64,000 nt of DNA, from contig SXOB01000059.1 in assembly GCA_005776945.1 (NCBI GenBank), forward strand, positions 1 through 64,000, given 5' to 3'. Source of the DNA: Pseudomonadota bacterium (lineage in GTDB: Bacteria; Myxococcota_A; UBA796; GCA-2862545). Below the pieces are notes generated by a model, which saw only the letters and a program-made list of their open reading frames with translations, did no database searches and was not told the origin of the DNA. Below, piece after piece: positions 26,445 to 35,121 of the stretch (position 1 is its first letter; each line of letters opens with the position of its first letter). Made by a program: the position numbers and the translations under genes.

Positions 26445-26795
26445 CTACGCCGCTGGCGGGCCAGATGTTGCGCGCCAGCCCAACAATGCCCAACCTGCGA
26501 TGAACGACAGGCCTCCCAGCGGGGTGACGGCGCCAAGAATCGGCAGGTCGAGGAGTACGAGTGCGTAGAGCGAACCTGAGAACAGGGTGACACCTGCGAG
26601 CCAAAGCTGGCGCGTGCGCCGCGCGTCGTCTGGGAGCGCCAACATCGCGACGGCGTGCAGCAGGTGGTACCGGCTCGCGGTCTCCCATGTCTCGAGGCGT
26701 TCGGGGGCCACAAGGTCTTGCAGGCCGTGCGCCCCAAAGGCGCCGAGGGCGATGCCAATGGCGCCGAGGGCCGCCGCCAACCGGCGGTTGGTCAA
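26445..26795 (-). CDS. DUF423 family membrane protein
   Basis: 116 residues, with the DUF423 signature GAFGAHGLQDLV near residue 18, ETASRYHLLHAVAML in the middle, and four hydrophobic segments, including LWLAGVTLFSGSLYALVLL and LGGLSFIAGWALLGW. The family is a small inner-membrane protein (YwdK/YgdD type) of unknown function. Its start overlaps the galU stop by 4 nt, and the NfeD-like gene begins 8 nt after it, so all may be one transcript. Confidence 0.92.
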   Translation of the reverse strand: MTNRRLAAALGAIGIALGAFGAHGLQDLVAPERLETWETASRYHLLHAVAMLALPDDARRTRQLWLAGVTLFSGSLYALVLLDLPILGAVTPLGGLSFIAGWALLGWRATSGPPAA

Positions 26796-27622
26796 GGCGC
26801 GCCCTCGCGCAACCAGGCGGCGAAGGCGGGGTCGCGCCGGCTTTCGTGGCGAACCGCGGCGCGCAGCCAGCCCGAAGGTGTCCCGGTGTCCAAATACGTG
26901 GCCTGGGTCGCGACGGAGACGACGTCGCCGCGAGCCGCGAGCACGTTGAGGGCCGGGACGTGGTGGTACTCGCCGGAGGTGTGGCCCGTGAGGCCGTCGG
27001 TGAGCGCGTCGAAGAAGGCCGGCAGCAGCAGGTAGCGCCCGAGCGAGACGAGATGGCTCGGCTCTTCGCCCCGGGGCGGCTTTTCGACGAGCCGGCGAAC
27101 CGCGCGCAGGGAGCCACTGCCCGGGGCGACGTCGATGACGCCGTACCGAGAGACGTCCTCGTGTGGCATGTCCAGAGCGAGCAGTGCCGAGCGACCGGTC
27201 GCGGCGTGGGCGGCGACGAGTTCGGCCGTCGGATTGGTGCCCTCGAACAGGTCATCCGGGTAGACCACGACGACCGGATCGGAGCCGGCGAAGCCGCGCG
27301 CGAGCAACAAGGCGTGGCCCGTCCCGGCCATGGAAGGCTGGCGGATGAGCGTCGTCCGGACGGCGCGGGGCCGCAAGTCCGCGAGCCGATTTGGCAAGGC
27401 GGTTTCGAGCTCGACGTCGCGGTCGAACCAATCGTCGATGGCGCGCTTGCGGCGGCTGGTGATGACGAGGATGTCGTCGATGCCGGCGTTCGCAAGCTCC
27501 TCGACGACCCAGTCGAGCGTCGGGCGACCCCCAAGGGGCAGCAGTTCCTTGGGAACGACGCGGGACACGGGCAGGAATCGGGTTCCGTACCCGGCGGCGA
27601 CGATGACGGCTTTGCGGACCAT
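26792..27622 (-). CDS. galU: UTP-glucose-1-phosphate uridylyltransferase GalU
   Basis: 276 residues. It makes UDP-glucose from UTP and glucose 1-phosphate for envelope polysaccharides. The nucleotidyltransferase signature is clear: AAGYGTRFLPVSRVVPKELL at about 9-28, QPSMAGTGHALLLAR, YPDDLFEG as the metal-binding region, SRYGVIDV, VEKPPRGE and SGEYHHVPALN. Length and order fit bacterial GalU, though the spacing around SRVVPKE is slightly atypical (usually KAxPKEML). It is coupled to the DUF423 gene. Confidence 0.93.
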   Translation of the reverse strand: MVRKAVIVAAGYGTRFLPVSRVVPKELLPLGGRPTLDWVVEELANAGIDDILVITSRRKRAIDDWFDRDVELETALPNRLADLRPRAVRTTLIRQPSMAGTGHALLLARGFAGSDPVVVVYPDDLFEGTNPTAELVAAHAATGRSALLALDMPHEDVSRYGVIDVAPGSGSLRAVRRLVEKPPRGEEPSHLVSLGRYLLLPAFFDALTDGLTGHTSGEYHHVPALNVLAARGDVVSVATQATYLDTGTPSGWLRAAVRHESRRDPAFAAWLREGAP

Positions 27623-27691
27623 GGGCGGCTCCGAGGGGCGGGGTATCCCCTGAGGACGGGCGGAGGCTTGACTTCGTCCGCAAGCAGCCGG

Positions 27692-28606
27692 CTAGGCTGC
27701 GCGCCCGAGCAACAGACCAAGCGTCCGCACCGCAAGCGCGCTGCGCAACCAACTCGTGAGGGCGGACGCTTCGCTTCGGGCGCCGATGGCCCGCAACAGG
27801 CGCCGCGCCGCTGGTGGGTCCCCGATGCCAGACGACGCCGACCAGACCGGCGCGCCTTCGAACACCAACGTCCCTTTCACCCAGGCGGCGTTGACGCCAG
27901 CCGGCACGGCCGGGGAGGGCGCGGCTTGTCCCAGACGCGCGACGAGCCCGGACAACTCGGCCCGGTCCCGCCCGATCCGTCCCGAAACCCATCGACGCGC
28001 CAGTTCATGTCGTTCCGTGGCCAGCGCGGCGGCAAGGGCTTGCGCCAACGTCCGTCTCGCCGTCGCACGGTGGGCGGGGGGCGACTCGCGCCACGTCTCC
28101 GTCAGTTCGGCGAGGGGTCCGACGGCCTCGATGTGGCGCGCGACGGCAGCCAGAAACTGCCCGGCCGGGACCCGACCCCCACCGGACGGCACCGCCCCAT
28201 GGGCGAACAACTCGTCCCGGCAGGGCGCAGCGACGGGACCCAGGCCACGGCGGAGAAAGGTGGGCCAGGCGACCTCAGGGTGCGCATCGAAGGCGTCGCC
28301 CACCTCGGCGCGAAAGTGCCCCTCGCGACGGCTCCCCCACATCCCCGGGCCCTCCGCCAACCAAGCGGGACGGCCCGAGGCGAGGTCGACGGCCGCGAAG
28401 GCGCGGAGGCGGGGTCCCCAGCGAATGAGGTGCGTCGGGCGGACCCCAAGGCGCACCGGAGGTGGCACCGCCGCCGCGTGGACTGCCCGTTGGGCCTCGG
28501 CCGCGAGCCGTGGCGGCGCAAGTGCCGCGGCCTCCCAGACATCGGCCGGGCTCCGACCCGTGGCGACGTGGATTTCCGCCGCGAGATCGTCCCAGGTGCC
28601 GGCCAT
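27692..28606 (-). CDS. Conserved-looking hypothetical protein, unknown
   Basis: 304 residues, Ala/Arg-rich and soluble, no signal peptide and no motif that I recognise. It begins MAGTWDDLAAEIHVATGRSPADVWE. Tryptophan-anchored segments recur (LIRWGPRLRAFAAVDLASGR, GMWGSRREGHFRAEVGDAF, VAWPTFLRRGLG, AWVKGTLVFEGAPVW). The codon pattern (strong third-position GC) is that of a real gene. It is divergent from the FHA regulator at 28671, with a 64-nt gap that may hold promoters for both. Function cannot be assigned. Confidence 0.6.
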   Translation of the reverse strand: MAGTWDDLAAEIHVATGRSPADVWEAAALAPPRLAAEAQRAVHAAAVPPPVRLGVRPTHLIRWGPRLRAFAAVDLASGRPAWLAEGPGMWGSRREGHFRAEVGDAFDAHPEVAWPTFLRRGLGPVAAPCRDELFAHGAVPSGGGRVPAGQFLAAVARHIEAVGPLAELTETWRESPPAHRATARRTLAQALAAALATERHELARRWVSGRIGRDRAELSGLVARLGQAAPSPAVPAGVNAAWVKGTLVFEGAPVWSASSGIGDPPAARRLLRAIGARSEASALTSWLRSALAVRTLGLLLGRAA

Positions 28607-28670
28607 GGGGATGGCTAGTGCGCCTGGGGCGCCTCGGCGATCCGCCGGGTAAGGGACCTCAGGAGGTTCG

Positions 28671-30518
28671 TTGGGGCGGACGCCTGTCCTTTGGGTCTTT
28701 CACCGCGACGGCCTGGAGGCGATCGAACTCGCTGGAACCGTCGTGATCGGACGGTCGTCGCCGTCGGACCTCGTGGCGCGCTCCAGCCGTCTGTCCCGAA
28801 CCCACGCGCGGTTCGAGGCCACGCCCGAAGGTGTGCGGGTGACGGACCTTGGCTCGACGAACGGCACCTTCGTCAACGGTGAACGCCTCGAGGGCTCTCG
28901 TGGGGTCGTCGCAGGCGACGAAGTGGCGCTCGGTTCGGTGGCCGTCAACATCGTTTGGGAGCGGATGGGGCCTCGGCCTGCGGTGGTGCCCTACGACCGG
29001 TTCGTCGCGCGCGTCGAGCGCGACCTCGTCGGGCGACCGGTGACGGGGCGGCCAAGCGCGCTGTTGGCCATCGAAACCGCCTCGCGAACGCACACTTGGG
29101 GTGGGTTGCTCCGGGCGGTCTTGCCGGTTGGCGCGCTCATGGGCCCCTACTCGGATCACCGTTTGCTCTCCTATGTTCCCGGCCTTGGGGTCGCGGAGGC
29201 GAATTCGCTTGCCGTGGCCTTGTTGGCGGCGTTGGGAGACGTTCCCGAAGCGCGGATCGGGGTCGCCGTCGCACCCCAATCCGGGGAGGGGGTTCACCGG
29301 CTTACCGAAGTGGCCATCGGCGCGGTCCGACGCGCCACGCCCGAACGGCCGCTACAGGTCGGGCCTACGGCCACCTCGCCGATGGACCAGCCGATCGCTG
29401 AGGATCCGCGGGGGGTCGCGGTGATGGAGGCGACGCGACGCTGCTCCGAACATCGGTTGCCGGTGCTGGTCGTTGGCGAACCCGGCAGCGGGCGTGGCAC
29501 CATCGCGCGCCTCATCCATGGGACCAAAGGGCCGCTCGTCACGTTGCGGTGTTCGGAGATGGGTGGGGACGGCGCTGCACTCTTGGGCGGGGCGGCCCCC
29601 GATGGCACCCCGGTCTCTGGCGCGATCGCCGAGGCGTCGGGCGGCACGCTCGTACTGCGAGATGTCGGCGCGCTCTCGCCTACGGCTCAGGCTGGGTTGG
29701 CCCGGTTTCTCGACGTAGGCTCCGTGCCTGTGGCAGGGGCCGTCGACACCAGAATCGTCGCGACGACGTCCCACGATCTGGAGGCCGCCTGTGTGGCCGG
29801 CGGCTTCAGGTGGGATCTGTTCTACGCGCTCTCTGCCGCGCAGATCGACCTGCCGCCGTTGCGGGCGCGTCGCGCCGACATCCGTCCGATGGTCCTCCGC
29901 TTCGTGCGCCTGGCCACGCCAAGCCGGGCGATCGAGGGGATCACCACCGAGGCGCTTGCGCTGCTCGAAGGGTGGCACTGGCCCGGCAACATCCGAGAAC
30001 TGCGAAATGTGGTCGAACGGGCGGTCGAGGTGGCCCGTAGCCAGGTCATCGGGCAGGACGATCTGCCCGGCCGGGTGCGCATGCCCGTCGGCAGCGGCGC
30101 CCAGCGACCGCGGGGAACCGGCGGTGACTCCCAGCGGAGCCTGAATGGCGAAACGCCGGATCTCAAGGCGCGGGTCGCTTCTTACGAAGGGGCGCTCATC
30201 CGGCGGGCCTTGGCGGCGCGCGGTGGCGACACTCAGCGGGCCGCGGACCTGCTTGGCCTGCAGCATGACGACCTCGTGTTTCGGGTGAAAACGGGGCACA
30301 GCATCGACGACCCGGGCGGCGCGGACAGCGGCGAGGACGGCATCCGCTCGCGCATCCGGCGCTATGAGGCGCGCATCATCGTCGAAGCGCTTCGCAGCCA
30401 CGGCGGAGATCTCGGCCCTACCGCCGCCCACCTCGGCGTGCAGCGGCGCACCTTGGCCGCAAAGGTCGCTCGCCTAGGCCTCGGGCACCACGTCTCAGGT
30501 GGCGCGGAGAGCGACTAG
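28671..30518 (+). CDS. FHA-domain regulator with degenerate AAA+ domain and two Fis-like ends
   Basis: 615 residues; TTG start at 28671 with AGGAGG (28661-28666) 4 nt upstream. FHA domain 1-95 has GRSS, SRTHARF and GSTNGTFVNG, so it should bind phosphothreonine. Residues about 115-225 look like a degenerate GGDEF/cyclase-like fold. Residues 245-470 resemble an NtrC-type AAA+ domain, but the P-loop is GEPGSGRGT (Lys to Arg), the Walker B is GGTLVLRDV instead of GGTLFLDE, and the GAFTGA loop is absent (ALLGGAAPDGTPVSG). The lid WHWPGNIRELRNVVERA is kept. Two similar Fis-type helix-turn-helix units follow, 500-540 and 560-602. It probably binds DNA without driving sigma-54; that is inference. 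Confidence 0.88.
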   Translation: MGRTPVLWVFHRDGLEAIELAGTVVIGRSSPSDLVARSSRLSRTHARFEATPEGVRVTDLGSTNGTFVNGERLEGSRGVVAGDEVALGSVAVNIVWERMGPRPAVVPYDRFVARVERDLVGRPVTGRPSALLAIETASRTHTWGGLLRAVLPVGALMGPYSDHRLLSYVPGLGVAEANSLAVALLAALGDVPEARIGVAVAPQSGEGVHRLTEVAIGAVRRATPERPLQVGPTATSPMDQPIAEDPRGVAVMEATRRCSEHRLPVLVVGEPGSGRGTIARLIHGTKGPLVTLRCSEMGGDGAALLGGAAPDGTPVSGAIAEASGGTLVLRDVGALSPTAQAGLARFLDVGSVPVAGAVDTRIVATTSHDLEAACVAGGFRWDLFYALSAAQIDLPPLRARRADIRPMVLRFVRLATPSRAIEGITTEALALLEGWHWPGNIRELRNVVERAVEVARSQVIGQDDLPGRVRMPVGSGAQRPRGTGGDSQRSLNGETPDLKARVASYEGALIRRALAARGGDTQRAADLLGLQHDDLVFRVKTGHSIDDPGGADSGEDGIRSRIRRYEARIIVEALRSHGGDLGPTAAHLGVQRRTLAAKVARLGLGHHVSGGAESD

Positions 30519-30549
30519 GCCAGACGGCGACCGCGGCCGCCTACGTTGC

Positions 30550-31212
30550 TCAGCTACCGGAGCCGCTGCCCGACCCCGACGCGCTGCCCGACCCCGACCC
30601 GCTACCCGCGATCTCGACGGGGACTTCGACGCCATTGCGCCACCTTTCCTGGCGCTCGATTTCGCTTTCCGTGGCCTCTCGGAAGTAGTTCCACAGGCTG
30701 TCCTTCTGGCCGTTGTGGAAGATGCCCTCTTCCGACTTTTGGCCGTCGGCGTACCAGGAGGTCCACTTGCCCTCCTTGCGGCCGGCGAGAAAGTCGCCCT
30801 CCTGCGCGCGTGCGCCATTGGGGTGCCACCAAGTCCACGCCCCGGCCTGCTTGCCGGCTCGGTACGTGCCCTTAGACGCCTTTTGCGTGTTGTCGTGCCA
30901 CCACGACCAGTCGCCGTCTGGCAAGTTGTTGTTGAAGGCGCCTTGAACGGCCCTTTGACCGTTCGCAAAGTAGCGCATGTAGGGGCCGTGCATGACGCCC
31001 TGGCGCTCGCACCATTGCTCGAGGCCGGTCTGGTTGCGGCCCGTCTGTGGAACGGTTCCGGCGGTGCAGGCCAACGGCGGCAACTCGGACGCAGGGTCGG
31101 CGGCGGGCCCAGAAGGTGCCGACGCTGGCGCCGATGCGCTTCCGCTTCCGCTTCCGGCTGGAGGAGGAGGGGAGGTGCCACAGGCCAGCCACACGGCGAG
31201 GATCAGAGACAT
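30550..31212 (-). CDS. MORN-type (YwqK-like) repeat lipoprotein
   Basis: 220 residues, lipobox WLAC (MSLILAVWLACGTS). A Ser/Gly/Ala/Pro linker is followed by four to five repeats of about 23 residues: GPYMRYFANGQRAVQGAF, GDWSWWHDNTQKASKGTY, GAWTWWHPNGARAQEGDF, GKWTSWYADGQKSEEGIF and LWNYF. This is the G.W..W..nG....G.f pattern of MORN-variant or YwqK antitoxin-like repeats. The protein ends in a pure Ser-Gly tail encoded by an 18-bp DNA repeat. Expected to be a surface or periplasmic lipoprotein. It is divergent from the multidomain enzyme at 31284. Confidence 0.88.
   Translation of the reverse strand: MSLILAVWLACGTSPPPPAGSGSGSASAPASAPSGPAADPASELPPLACTAGTVPQTGRNQTGLEQWCERQGVMHGPYMRYFANGQRAVQGAFNNNLPDGDWSWWHDNTQKASKGTYRAGKQAGAWTWWHPNGARAQEGDFLAGRKEGKWTSWYADGQKSEEGIFHNGQKDSLWNYFREATESEIERQERWRNGVEVPVEIAGSGSGSGSASGSGSGSGS
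30563..30608 (-). repeat. 18-bp tandem repeat encoding a Ser-Gly tail
   Basis: Two near-identical 18-bp units (30563-30580 and 30581-30598, core CTGCCCGACCCCGAC on the plus strand) plus a partial third encode the terminal SGSGSA/SGSGSG tail of the MORN lipoprotein. Such units can change copy number by slippage, varying tail length. Confidence 0.75.
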
Positions 31213-31283
31213 GGGGCGCCGAGTAACCGACGGGACGCGGTGGGGGTCTCCACGATAGCGCCCCGCCCCTTTGGGAGGTCGCG

Positions 31284-33359
31284 GTGGGACGGCTCGACAA
31301 CCAGGTGGCGATCGTCACGGGAGCAGGTGGGGGAATTGGGCGGTGCCACGCTCTGGCGCTCGCCGCAGAGGGCTGCCGCGTCGTGGTCAACGACCTCGGC
31401 GGCACGCGCGACGGGTCGGGATCGACAGCGACGATGGCCGAGTCCGTCGTCGCGGAGATCGTGGCGGGCGGGGGCGACGCCATCGCCAACGCGGACAGCG
31501 TCACGGACATCGCCGGGTGTGACCGGATGGTGGCCGACGCGCTTGCGCGTTGGGGGCGCGTCGACATCGTCGTCAACAATGCCGGCATCCTCCGGGACCG
31601 CACTTTTGCGAAGATGACGCCGGCGGACTGGGACATCGTCATCGACGTCCATCTGTCGGGAACCCGCAATCTGTGTCGCGCGGCCCTCGACGCGCTCAAA
31701 GTGCGCGGCGGCGCGATCGTCAACACGACCAGCTACTCTGGCCTGATCGGGAATTTCGGCCAGTCGAATTATGCGGCCGCCAAGGCTGGCATTTACGGTC
31801 TGACCCGCGTGCTTGCTCTCGAGCTTAAGAAGGCAGGTGTGGCCGTCAATTGCGTGGCCCCCGTCGCGAAGACGCGCATGACGGACGACATCGGCATGAT
31901 CGACGAGGCCTGGCTTCCTGCGCAGATTTCGCCGATCGTCGTGTTCCTTGCCACCGAGGCCGGGCGCAAGATGACGGGCCAGGTCTTCGGCGTCCAAGGC
32001 CAACGCATCCACCTGTACGAGATGAAGACCAACGACGGCGTGGAGAAGGCGGGCACCGACTTGTGGACCGTCGACGAACTCGTAGAGGCGATGCCCCGGA
32101 TCACGGCGTGGGCGTCCACGGCGCCGCCGCCAGCGGCAGCCGAAGGCGAAAAGGACATCGTCACGGACGTGTTCAGCCATTTCCCGGCGGGCTTCAAGAA
32201 GGGCGCGGTCCCCGGTTGGAAGGCGTGTTTTCATTGGGTCGTCAGCGGCGCAACCTCCCAGACGTTGACGGTCGACGAGAGCGGCGCCACCGCGCAGGCC
32301 GGCCTGCACGGCTCACCCACGTGTACGGTGACGGTGGATCGTGACACCCTCGTCTCGATGTTCAAGGGCGAGTTGGAGCCCACGAAGGCCTTCATGACGG
32401 TCAAGGCGAAGGCCGACGCGATGGGCGATCTGATGAAAATGGCGATGGCCTTCGATTTCGGCCTCGTCGCCAAGGCCTACGAAGGGGGGTCCAAGCCCGC
32501 GGCGGCGGCAGCCCCTGTGGCTGAGGCCCCGGTCGCAGCGGCCTCGCCGGCGCCCCCGCCCGTCGGCAAGCGCTACGACGGCGGATTCTGGCTCGTCAAC
32601 CGAAAGGAAGCTGCCGCCTATGCCGCGGCGACGGACGACATGAACCCGGTGTACGCCGAAGGCGCCGCTCCGCCGATGTACCACGTCAAACCGTTCTTCC
32701 CGCTGATGATGAAACTGGCGACGGATCCGGCGCTGGGGCTCGATTTGCTGCGCCTTGTCCACGGCGAACATGAGATGCGTTTCCATCGCGTCTTGCGCCA
32801 CGGCGAAGTCCTTCAGCTTCGGGGCTCGTTGCAGAGCGTGGAGGAAAAGGCGTCGGGCACTGTCGTCCGCTACGGTCTGCTCGGCTTCGTCGACGGCGCG
32901 GTCGCGACGGAAGGAACGACGACCTACTTCGTCCGCGCGGCCAAGAAGGTGGATGCGCCGAAGGCCCCGGCCGCGCCAGAGGAGCCGCCGCCGCCGCCGT
33001 CTTGGGTCGTCGATCAGTCGGTCACGCTCGACCAGGCGACCCGCTACGCGGCAGCGTCGGGTGACGACAACCCCATTCACCTCGACGAGGCGACCGCGCG
33101 GCAGGCCGGCCTCCCGGGCGTCATCCTTCATGGGCTGTGCACGATGGCCCTTGCGCAGCGTGACCTCGTCGCCCGGGCCTGTGGCGGCGACCCCGGTCGC
33201 CTCGCGTTCATCGGCGTCCGCTTCGCCCGGCCGGTGCTTCCGGGCACGACGTTGCAGATGCAGGTCTGGGACCGTGGCAACGGCCGATTGGATTTCATGA
33301 CGCTCGGCCCAGACGGAAAGCCCGTCATCACGGGTGGGCGCGCCGAAATCCGAGGCTAA
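31284..33359 (+). CDS. Multifunctional beta-oxidation-type enzyme: SDR, SCP2 and MaoC hydratase domains
   Basis: 691 residues; GTG 31284 with GGGAGG (31273-31278) upstream. Residues 1-270 are a short-chain dehydrogenase: TGAGGGIG (12-19), NNAG (98-101), catalytic S150, Y163, K167 (SNYAAAKAG). Residues about 290-400 are an SCP2 lipid-carrier domain. Residues 430-691 are a double hot-dog 2-enoyl-CoA hydratase 2, with the motif YAAASGDDNPIHLDEA and HG in the second half and a non-catalytic first half. This is the set of domains of eukaryotic peroxisomal MFE-2, which hydrates enoyl-CoA and oxidises (R)-3-hydroxyacyl-CoA. In human MFE-2 SCP2 is last; here it is in the middle. Pro/Ala-rich linkers separate the parts. 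Confidence 0.92.
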   Translation: MGRLDNQVAIVTGAGGGIGRCHALALAAEGCRVVVNDLGGTRDGSGSTATMAESVVAEIVAGGGDAIANADSVTDIAGCDRMVADALARWGRVDIVVNNAGILRDRTFAKMTPADWDIVIDVHLSGTRNLCRAALDALKVRGGAIVNTTSYSGLIGNFGQSNYAAAKAGIYGLTRVLALELKKAGVAVNCVAPVAKTRMTDDIGMIDEAWLPAQISPIVVFLATEAGRKMTGQVFGVQGQRIHLYEMKTNDGVEKAGTDLWTVDELVEAMPRITAWASTAPPPAAAEGEKDIVTDVFSHFPAGFKKGAVPGWKACFHWVVSGATSQTLTVDESGATAQAGLHGSPTCTVTVDRDTLVSMFKGELEPTKAFMTVKAKADAMGDLMKMAMAFDFGLVAKAYEGGSKPAAAAAPVAEAPVAAASPAPPPVGKRYDGGFWLVNRKEAAAYAAATDDMNPVYAEGAAPPMYHVKPFFPLMMKLATDPALGLDLLRLVHGEHEMRFHRVLRHGEVLQLRGSLQSVEEKASGTVVRYGLLGFVDGAVATEGTTTYFVRAAKKVDAPKAPAAPEEPPPPPSWVVDQSVTLDQATRYAAASGDDNPIHLDEATARQAGLPGVILHGLCTMALAQRDLVARACGGDPGRLAFIGVRFARPVLPGTTLQMQVWDRGNGRLDFMTLGPDGKPVITGGRAEIRG

Positions 33360-33997
33360 CGGCCCGCTTCGAGGTCGCGGACGGTCGCCCACTTCGTGCG
33401 GACGAACGGCGGCCAGGGCTGCCCGCTCGCAGCGTGGTCGGCCATCCAGCGGCGCGTGACGGGATCAGACGGGTAGCCGCTGCCGAAGTCGCCCCAGGCG
33501 GCCCGGAGGGGCACGAGGGCGTCGTCGCGGGACAACTTCGCCATGAGGCTGGCGGCGCCGACGACGGGCAGGTCGCGGTCGGCCTTGGGCTGCATGACGA
33601 TGGGTGCCTTGCACCGGCCTTCCTTGGCGAGGCGGGCACAAATCCGCTCCAAGGCCGCCGGCGGCCCCAGCGCATCGATCGCGACCGCGTCGGGGACCAG
33701 GTCGCGTAGGAGGCCGACAATGGCGGCCTCCTCGACGTGATTGACGTTTCCGGCGTCGAGCTCTGCGGCGGTGCACTCCACGACGTGGAACGTGCCGACC
33801 GTCCGCAGCCGTTCGACGGCGACCCGGCGCTTGGCTTCGTCGATCGCTTTGCTGTCGCGCGCCCCAAGCCGGCGGAGGAGGGCGTCGTCCGCTGGCACAT
33901 CTACGGCGAACGCACAGACCCACAGGCTGCCGATCACACAGCCGCGACCGGCTTCATCGATTCCTACGCGGCGCATAGGCCTCTTTCGCGCAGCCAT
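33356..33997 (-). CDS. rnhB: Ribonuclease HII
   Basis: 213 residues. It cleaves the RNA strand of RNA-DNA hybrids and single ribonucleotides in DNA. Active-site acids lie in GIDEAGRGCVIGSLW (D13, E14) and the segment VAIDALG (third Asp); ADRDLPVVGAASLMAKLSRD and GSGYPSDP are the later family motifs. The ARDSKAIDEAKR stretch corresponds to the LxDSKxLxxxxR element. Its stop overlaps the stop of the convergent gene at 33359 (CTAA). Length is normal for RnhB. Confidence 0.94.
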   Translation of the reverse strand: MAARKRPMRRVGIDEAGRGCVIGSLWVCAFAVDVPADDALLRRLGARDSKAIDEAKRRVAVERLRTVGTFHVVECTAAELDAGNVNHVEEAAIVGLLRDLVPDAVAIDALGPPAALERICARLAKEGRCKAPIVMQPKADRDLPVVGAASLMAKLSRDDALVPLRAAWGDFGSGYPSDPVTRRWMADHAASGQPWPPFVRTKWATVRDLEAGR

Positions 33998-34113
33998 CCT
34001 TCCGCGTCCAACCTTGGGTTGGGCCTTCCGGCAAGAACATCGTCAAGGTGGAGTCCGCCGGTTCCGGTCGGGCGCGCTGCGCCTTAGTGCCCAGCTCGCA
34101 ACCTGGAAAACCC

Positions 34114-35115
34114 ATGGCCCAGTGGCTCGTGACCCAAGGCGATCGGCAGTTTGCCGTTGACGGTATGGCACGACTGCGCACGATGGCGAGGGGCGGTCAG
34201 CTCCATGGGGGCGACATGATCCAGCCCCCAGGCACGTCCGAGTGGATGTACGTGTCGGAGGTCCCGGAGCTCAAGAACCTCGTCGGCGACGTTCAAGCGG
34301 ACGGGGGAACCAAGGGCGGCGGGAGCGCGGTGGCCATGGGCGTGGTGGCCGTGGTCGCGGTCGGCGTCCTCGTGGCGGGCGGCGCCGCGGCGTTCTTCTA
34401 CACCAGCCAGCTCGCGGCCGAGCAGGGCGGTCTGATCGGTGACAAGGGCCTAGCGTACACCGAAATGCTGGTGACGAACGAGGGTGCGGCACTCACGACC
34501 GAAGCCGGCGGGGGCAGCATGGTCGCCGCCGTCGCCAAGGACAGTACGCTCGACCTGCTCGCCAAGCGCGGCACGTTCTACAAGGGCCGCTCCAAGCAGG
34601 GCGCCGAGGGCTGGATCGCGACGAACCAGGTCATCCCCATGTACCAGTACGGCGGGGCCGAGGTTCGCGACGAGTTCGACCCCCTTTACAATCCTGACCG
34701 ATACCTCGACGTCGCCAACGCGAGCTGGACCCAGCTGCCAGACAAGGAACAGGGCCAGGTCACGGTGTTCAAGCTGATGTTGTCGAATGCCAGCCGGTAC
34801 GACATGGCCGACGTCGTGCTCGTCGCCACGATCAAGGACGCGAAGGGCCACGAGCTGGAGAAGCTCGAGATCGCCATCGAAGGCGTGGTGCCCGGCAACG
34901 GCTCGGCCCTCGTCGGCACGCTGGCGCCCGATCCGAAGGCCGACGAGGCGGACGCCAAGAACCGCCTGTTGACCGACGCGACCTTCGCCGAAATGGCGTC
35001 GGAGAATCCCGACCTCCAGCTGCGCTTCTCCGACGGCGTAGAGGTCAAGGTCGCGACGCAGGACTTCGTCACGGCCGAACTCGACGTCGCCGAACTCCGC
35101 GCCGTCCCCAAGTAG
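34114..35115 (+). CDS. Membrane protein with N-terminal GYF_2-like domain and SH3-like region
   Basis: 333 residues from ATG 34114 (MAQWLVTQGDRQF); an upstream ATG at 34048 is in frame but gives an unlikely lead. Residues 1-50 look like GYF_2 (WLVTQGDRQFAVDGMARLRTMARGG, then SEWMYVSEVPEL), a cytoplasmic peptide-binding module common in delta-proteobacteria. One membrane helix lies at about 70-95 (AMGVVAVVAVGVLVAGGAAAFFY). The periplasmic part begins with an SH3-like stretch (AYTEMLVTNEGAALTTEAGG ... GWIATNQV) and ends in a beta-sandwich (VFKLMLSNASRYDMADVVLVATI). Function is not known. It precedes uvrA by only 6 nt. Confidence 0.78.
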   Translation: MAQWLVTQGDRQFAVDGMARLRTMARGGQLHGGDMIQPPGTSEWMYVSEVPELKNLVGDVQADGGTKGGGSAVAMGVVAVVAVGVLVAGGAAAFFYTSQLAAEQGGLIGDKGLAYTEMLVTNEGAALTTEAGGGSMVAAVAKDSTLDLLAKRGTFYKGRSKQGAEGWIATNQVIPMYQYGGAEVRDEFDPLYNPDRYLDVANASWTQLPDKEQGQVTVFKLMLSNASRYDMADVVLVATIKDAKGHELEKLEIAIEGVVPGNGSALVGTLAPDPKADEADAKNRLLTDATFAEMASENPDLQLRFSDGVEVKVATQDFVTAELDVAELRAVPK

Positions 35116-35121
35116 GTCCCG

